Assembly: GCF_001427525.1 (NCBI RefSeq) | Contig: NZ_LMGU01000001.1 | Location: forward strand, 1,521,788-1,585,787 | From: Microbacterium sp. Root61 | GTDB lineage: Bacteria > Actinomycetota > Actinomycetes > Actinomycetales > Microbacteriaceae | Direction: 5' to 3' | Length of the DNA: 64,000 nucleotides | Part shown: positions 61,317 to 64,000 of the stretch, in pieces | How the letters are laid out: each line of letters opens with the position of its first letter | Position numbering within the stretch: the stretch's first letter is position 1 | Position numbers and translations under genes: made by a program | The notes under the pieces: model-generated | What the model saw: the letters and a program-made list of their open reading frames with translations, nothing else | Database searches by the model: none | Told to the model about the DNA's origin: nothing

Positions 61317-62093
61317 TCAGTTGGACGCGGCGTCGTCGATCGCCCAGCCGCCGTCCGAGGGCACGAGGAAGTACGTGTAGTACTCCTCGTACGGCATCGG
61401 CGTCTCGACGGTGTTGCCGTCGTCGTCGAGGAGGCTCGTGTAGGTCTCGGTGGTTTCGACGGTGATCGTGCCGTCTGCGCTGGCCACGTCCGTGACCGCG
61501 ATCTGGTAGTCATCCGTCGAATCGACGAAGTCCTGCGACGCGAGCGCGAACGTGTCGCAGTCCGGCACCTGGATCTGCACACGGAAGCTCTCCGTGGTGG
61601 CGGCCGTGAACTTGTCGCAGTCGCCCGTGTTCCACGCCTCGTCGTAGAGGTTCACCGCCGCGACGGCCGCCTTCTCATCGGCGTTGGCGCCGCCGCCGGA
61701 GACCGCGACGAGGAACAGCGGGATGAGGATCGCGGCGAGGATGCCGAGACCCACCACGACGACGCCGAGCACGACCCACAGGATCCACAGCTTCGACTTC
61801 TTCGGCTCAGTGGACTCGGAGAACACACCGCCGGAGGGCACGGTCCCGGCAGGGAAGCCCGGGTAGGTGCCGGTGAAGTGGGCGGGGATCGCGGTCGATT
61901 CGCTCGGCCCACCCGCCGGCGCGGCGTTCGGCGCGGCCGGTTCGGCGACGGGCGGGGCGGCCGGCACCACGGGCTCCGACGCCGCAACGGGTGCGGCATC
62001 CGGAGTGTGCACGTTGTCGGTCCACTGCGCGCCATCCCACCAGCGCAGCGCGCCGTGTCCGTCGTCGTACCAGCCCGGGGGTGTCGTGGTCAT
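61317..62093 (-). CDS. DUF2510 domain membrane protein
   Basis: 258 residues. The N-terminal DUF2510 domain (PPGWYDDGHGALRWWDGAQWTDN) is followed by a Pro/Ala-rich linker to about residue 95 and a single transmembrane helix (KLWILWVVLGVVVVGLGILA). An extracellular C-terminal domain of about 130 residues follows and includes two cysteines (CDKF, PDCDTF) that could pair. The topology, cytoplasmic tail, one helix and external domain, is clear. Function is unknown; such proteins are common in actinobacteria. Confidence 0.82.
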   Translation of the reverse strand: MTTTPPGWYDDGHGALRWWDGAQWTDNVHTPDAAPVAASEPVVPAAPPVAEPAAPNAAPAGGPSESTAIPAHFTGTYPGFPAGTVPSGGVFSESTEPKKSKLWILWVVLGVVVVGLGILAAILIPLFLVAVSGGGANADEKAAVAAVNLYDEAWNTGDCDKFTAATTESFRVQIQVPDCDTFALASQDFVDSTDDYQIAVTDVASADGTITVETTETYTSLLDDDGNTVETPMPYEEYYTYFLVPSDGGWAIDDAASN

Positions 62094-62199
62094 GACCGTC
62101 TCGCTTCGCCTCGTCGATGCCGCGCGTACGCGGCGAGATCAAGCCTATCCCTCGGTCGAGCGTCGTCCCGGGTCTTCGCTCACGGTTCGCCCCCGAGGA

Positions 62200-62640
62200 T
62201 CAGTCGGCGGATGCCTTGGCCAGGGCAGCTTCCAGCGCCACCCAGGGCAGCATGGCGCACTTGACGCGCATGATGTAGCGCGAGACGCCTTGGAAGACCT
62301 CTGCGTCGCCGAGCAGCTCGGGCGCCTCGCCGGCACCTCGCGAACGCATCATGGTGCGGAAGGCATCGATGCTCTCGCGCACGGTTTCGTCGGTGGCGCC
62401 CTCGAGCAATTCCGACATCACCGACGCGGATGCGGTGGAGATGCTGCATCCGCGACCGCTCCAGCGCAGATCGACCGCTCCGTCCGCACCGATCTCGACG
62501 CCGACGGTGATCTCGTCGCCGCACGTGGGGCTCACCTCGGTGTGGGTGTGCGCGTAGGGCGCGATATCGCCTTGGCCGAGCTTGCGGCGCGAGTGGTCCA
62601 GGATCACCTCTTGGTAGAGGCCCTCCAGCTCGGAGCTCAT
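62200..62640 (-). CDS. sufU: Fe-S cluster assembly scaffold SufU
   Basis: About 146 residues. The conserved cysteines appear in SPTCGDEI, GRGCSIS and VKCAMLPW, the zinc/cluster ligands of SufU. SufU accepts sulfur from SufS for Fe-S cluster assembly in Gram-positive bacteria. The ATG at 62640 overlaps the sufS stop by ATGA, so the two are translated together. The remaining suf genes (sufBCD) are not in the window and must lie elsewhere. A 106-bp gap separates it from the DUF2510 gene. Confidence 0.92.
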   Translation of the reverse strand: MSSELEGLYQEVILDHSRRKLGQGDIAPYAHTHTEVSPTCGDEITVGVEIGADGAVDLRWSGRGCSISTASASVMSELLEGATDETVRESIDAFRTMMRSRGAGEAPELLGDAEVFQGVSRYIMRVKCAMLPWVALEAALAKASAD

Positions 62641-63905
62641 CGGTCCGCCCCGAAGAACGAGCGCACCTCGGCGAGCGCGGCGCCGAACGCGGCGACGTCG
62701 TCGGGCGTGGAGTACAGGTAGGCACTCGCGCGCGTCGTCGCGGTCAGCCCCAGCCGGCGGTGCAGCGGCTGTGCGCAGTGATGGCCGACGCGCACCGAGA
62801 TGCCGCGGGCGTCGAGGAACTGGCCGACGTCGTGCGCGTGCACCCCATCCACGTCGACGCTGACGATCGCGGCGCGCTCGGCGCCGGGCGGCGGGCCGAC
62901 GAGGCGGACACCGGGGACGGCGGCGACGGCCTCGGTGAGGAGTCCGGCCAGCTCGGTCTCGTGGGCGTGCACGCGTGCCATGCCCCAGCCGGCGAGATAG
63001 TCGACGGCGGCGCCGAGCGCCACAGCCTGGGAGACCGGCTGCGTGCCGGCCTCGAAGCGCTGCGGTGCAGGCAGGAACTCGGCCGAGGTCATCGTCACGG
63101 TGGTGATCGTGCTTCCCCCGGTGCGTGCCGGCGGCAGCGCGTTGAGGAGCTCGGCGCGTCCATACAGACCGCCGATCCCGGTGGGGCCGAGCATCTTGTG
63201 CCCGGAGAACGCGGCGAAGTCGACGCCGAGCCCGGTGAAGTCGACGGGCAGGTGCGGCACGGACTGGCAGGCGTCGAGCACCGTCAGCGCGCCGATGGAG
63301 CGCGCGTGCTCCACCACATCGACGACCGGCGCGATCATCCCGGTCACATTCGAGATGTGGCCGAAGGCGATCAGCCGGGTGCGCGTGGTCGTCGCGGCCC
63401 GCAGGGCGTCGAGGTCCCACGTACCGTCGTCGCGGACCTCGACCCAGCGCAGCGTCGCCCCGGTGCGCGCGGCCGCGCGCTGCCAGGGGATCAAGTTGGC
63501 GTGGTGCTCCGCCTCGGTGACGAGGATCTCGTCGCCGGGACGCAGCGCGAGCGTGTCGTCTCCGAGCCCTGCCGAGGCATCCGAGATCCCCAGTGCCACC
63601 ACGTTGATCGCATCCGTCGCGTTCTCGGTCCAGACGAGTTCGTCCGAGCCGGCGCCGACGAACCGGGCGACACTCTCGCGGGCCTGCTCGAAGGCCTCGG
63701 TCGCGATGCCCACCGCCTCGCTCGCTCCGCGGTGCACGGCGGAGTAGTCACGCTCGACGAAGGTGCGCTCCGCGTCGAGGACGGATGCCGGGCGCTGCGC
63801 CGTCGCCGCCGAATCGAGGTAGACGCGATCGGGGTGGTGCGTGAAGTACGCGAAGTCGAGCCGAGAGTCGACGAGGTCCTGATCTCTCGGGGCTGAGGTG
63901 TGCAT
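62637..63905 (-). CDS. sufS: Cysteine desulfurase SufS
   Basis: 422 residues of the group II cysteine desulfurases. Landmarks are VYLDSAATAQRPASVLDAERTF, TEAEHHANLIPWQ with the PLP-stacking histidine, the PLP lysine in FSGHKMLGPTGIG and the catalytic cysteine in VGHHCAQPLHRRLG. It removes sulfur from cysteine and passes it to SufU. The ATG at 63905 is used; the ribosome site is weak. It leads the sufS-sufU unit at the end of the window. Confidence 0.95.
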   Translation of the reverse strand: MHTSAPRDQDLVDSRLDFAYFTHHPDRVYLDSAATAQRPASVLDAERTFVERDYSAVHRGASEAVGIATEAFEQARESVARFVGAGSDELVWTENATDAINVVALGISDASAGLGDDTLALRPGDEILVTEAEHHANLIPWQRAAARTGATLRWVEVRDDGTWDLDALRAATTTRTRLIAFGHISNVTGMIAPVVDVVEHARSIGALTVLDACQSVPHLPVDFTGLGVDFAAFSGHKMLGPTGIGGLYGRAELLNALPPARTGGSTITTVTMTSAEFLPAPQRFEAGTQPVSQAVALGAAVDYLAGWGMARVHAHETELAGLLTEAVAAVPGVRLVGPPPGAERAAIVSVDVDGVHAHDVGQFLDARGISVRVGHHCAQPLHRRLGLTATTRASAYLYSTPDDVAAFGAALAEVRSFFGADR

Positions 63906-63940
63906 CCGTGTCCGTTCTGAAGCGCGGGAAGGCCGCCCTT

Positions 63941-64000
63941 CTAGTCTGCCCTTGTTCCGGACAGGGTGGCGCTGCGTGCGCGGTGGATCAGCTCTTCGGC
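63941..64000 (-). CDS. 3' end of an unidentified gene (partial)
   Basis: A minus-strand frame open to the window edge encodes AEELIHRARSATLSGTRAD and ends at a TAG at 63941-63943, 35 bp before sufS. The composition looks coding, but twenty residues are too few to assign a family. Confidence 0.35.
   Translation of the reverse strand, partial: AEELIHRARSATLSGTRAD

Overview
The window is a 64 kb stretch of a high-GC actinobacterial chromosome, most like Microbacterium or a close relative in the Microbacteriaceae. The evidence is dense GC-rich coding, many GTG starts, frequent ATGA/GTGA stop-start overlaps, leaderless-looking starts, the order tRNA-Trp / secE / nusG / rplK / rplA, a paired MaoC-type dehydratase next to murB, and SufS-SufU. 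No prophage, CRISPR array, insertion sequence or replication origin was seen. The genus is an inference from gene content and order.

Region by region. (1) 1-7.4 kb: a ribose/inositol-type sugar ABC operon (binding lipoprotein, two permeases, double ATPase, Gfo/Idh/MocA dehydrogenase) divergent from a ROK repressor, with two inverted repeats between them. (2) 7.4-10.8 kb: a Dabb protein, a quinone oxidoreductase, a lysG-lysE-like regulator/exporter pair and a DUF1801 protein. (3) 10.9-23.3 kb: a sugar-acid-type catabolic island with an aldehyde dehydrogenase, Fe-alcohol dehydrogenase, Ldh2-family dehydrogenase, IclR regulator, three different enolase-superfamily (mandelate-racemase-like) enzymes, and an AfuABC/FbpABC-type importer. 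(4) 23.5-28.3 kb: acylphosphatase, nitronate monooxygenase, the rplA-rplK-nusG-secE-tRNA-Trp housekeeping block, and a flavin/PNPOx-fold protein. (5) 28.4-37.7 kb: a putrescine/GABA operon (gabT, putrescine oxidase-like enzyme, universal stress protein, APC permease, succinate-semialdehyde dehydrogenase) divergent from a PucR regulator. A truncated oxidoreductase remnant follows the pucR gene. (6) 37.7-44 kb: a RamB-type regulator divergent from the glyoxylate shunt genes aceB-aceA, then an aspartate aminotransferase.

(7) 44.1-58.4 kb is the most unusual part: a peptide/nickel-type ABC importer, a UGSC-family protein with an unrecognised partner, an SDR dehydrogenase, an IclR regulator, two ACMSD/Amidohydro_2-type hydrolases, a zinc alcohol dehydrogenase, a two-subunit CoA-transferase and a 71-residue CxxC protein. 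Five intergenic gaps in this island each carry the same 19-bp partial palindrome, TT(C/T)C-N7-GGAA. This ties the separate transcription units into one probable IclR regulon for uptake and CoA-dependent breakdown of an unidentified compound. (8) 58.4-64 kb is housekeeping: murB, the MaoC pair, a TauE/SafE exporter, a DUF2510 protein, sufU, sufS, and the 3' end of a further gene.
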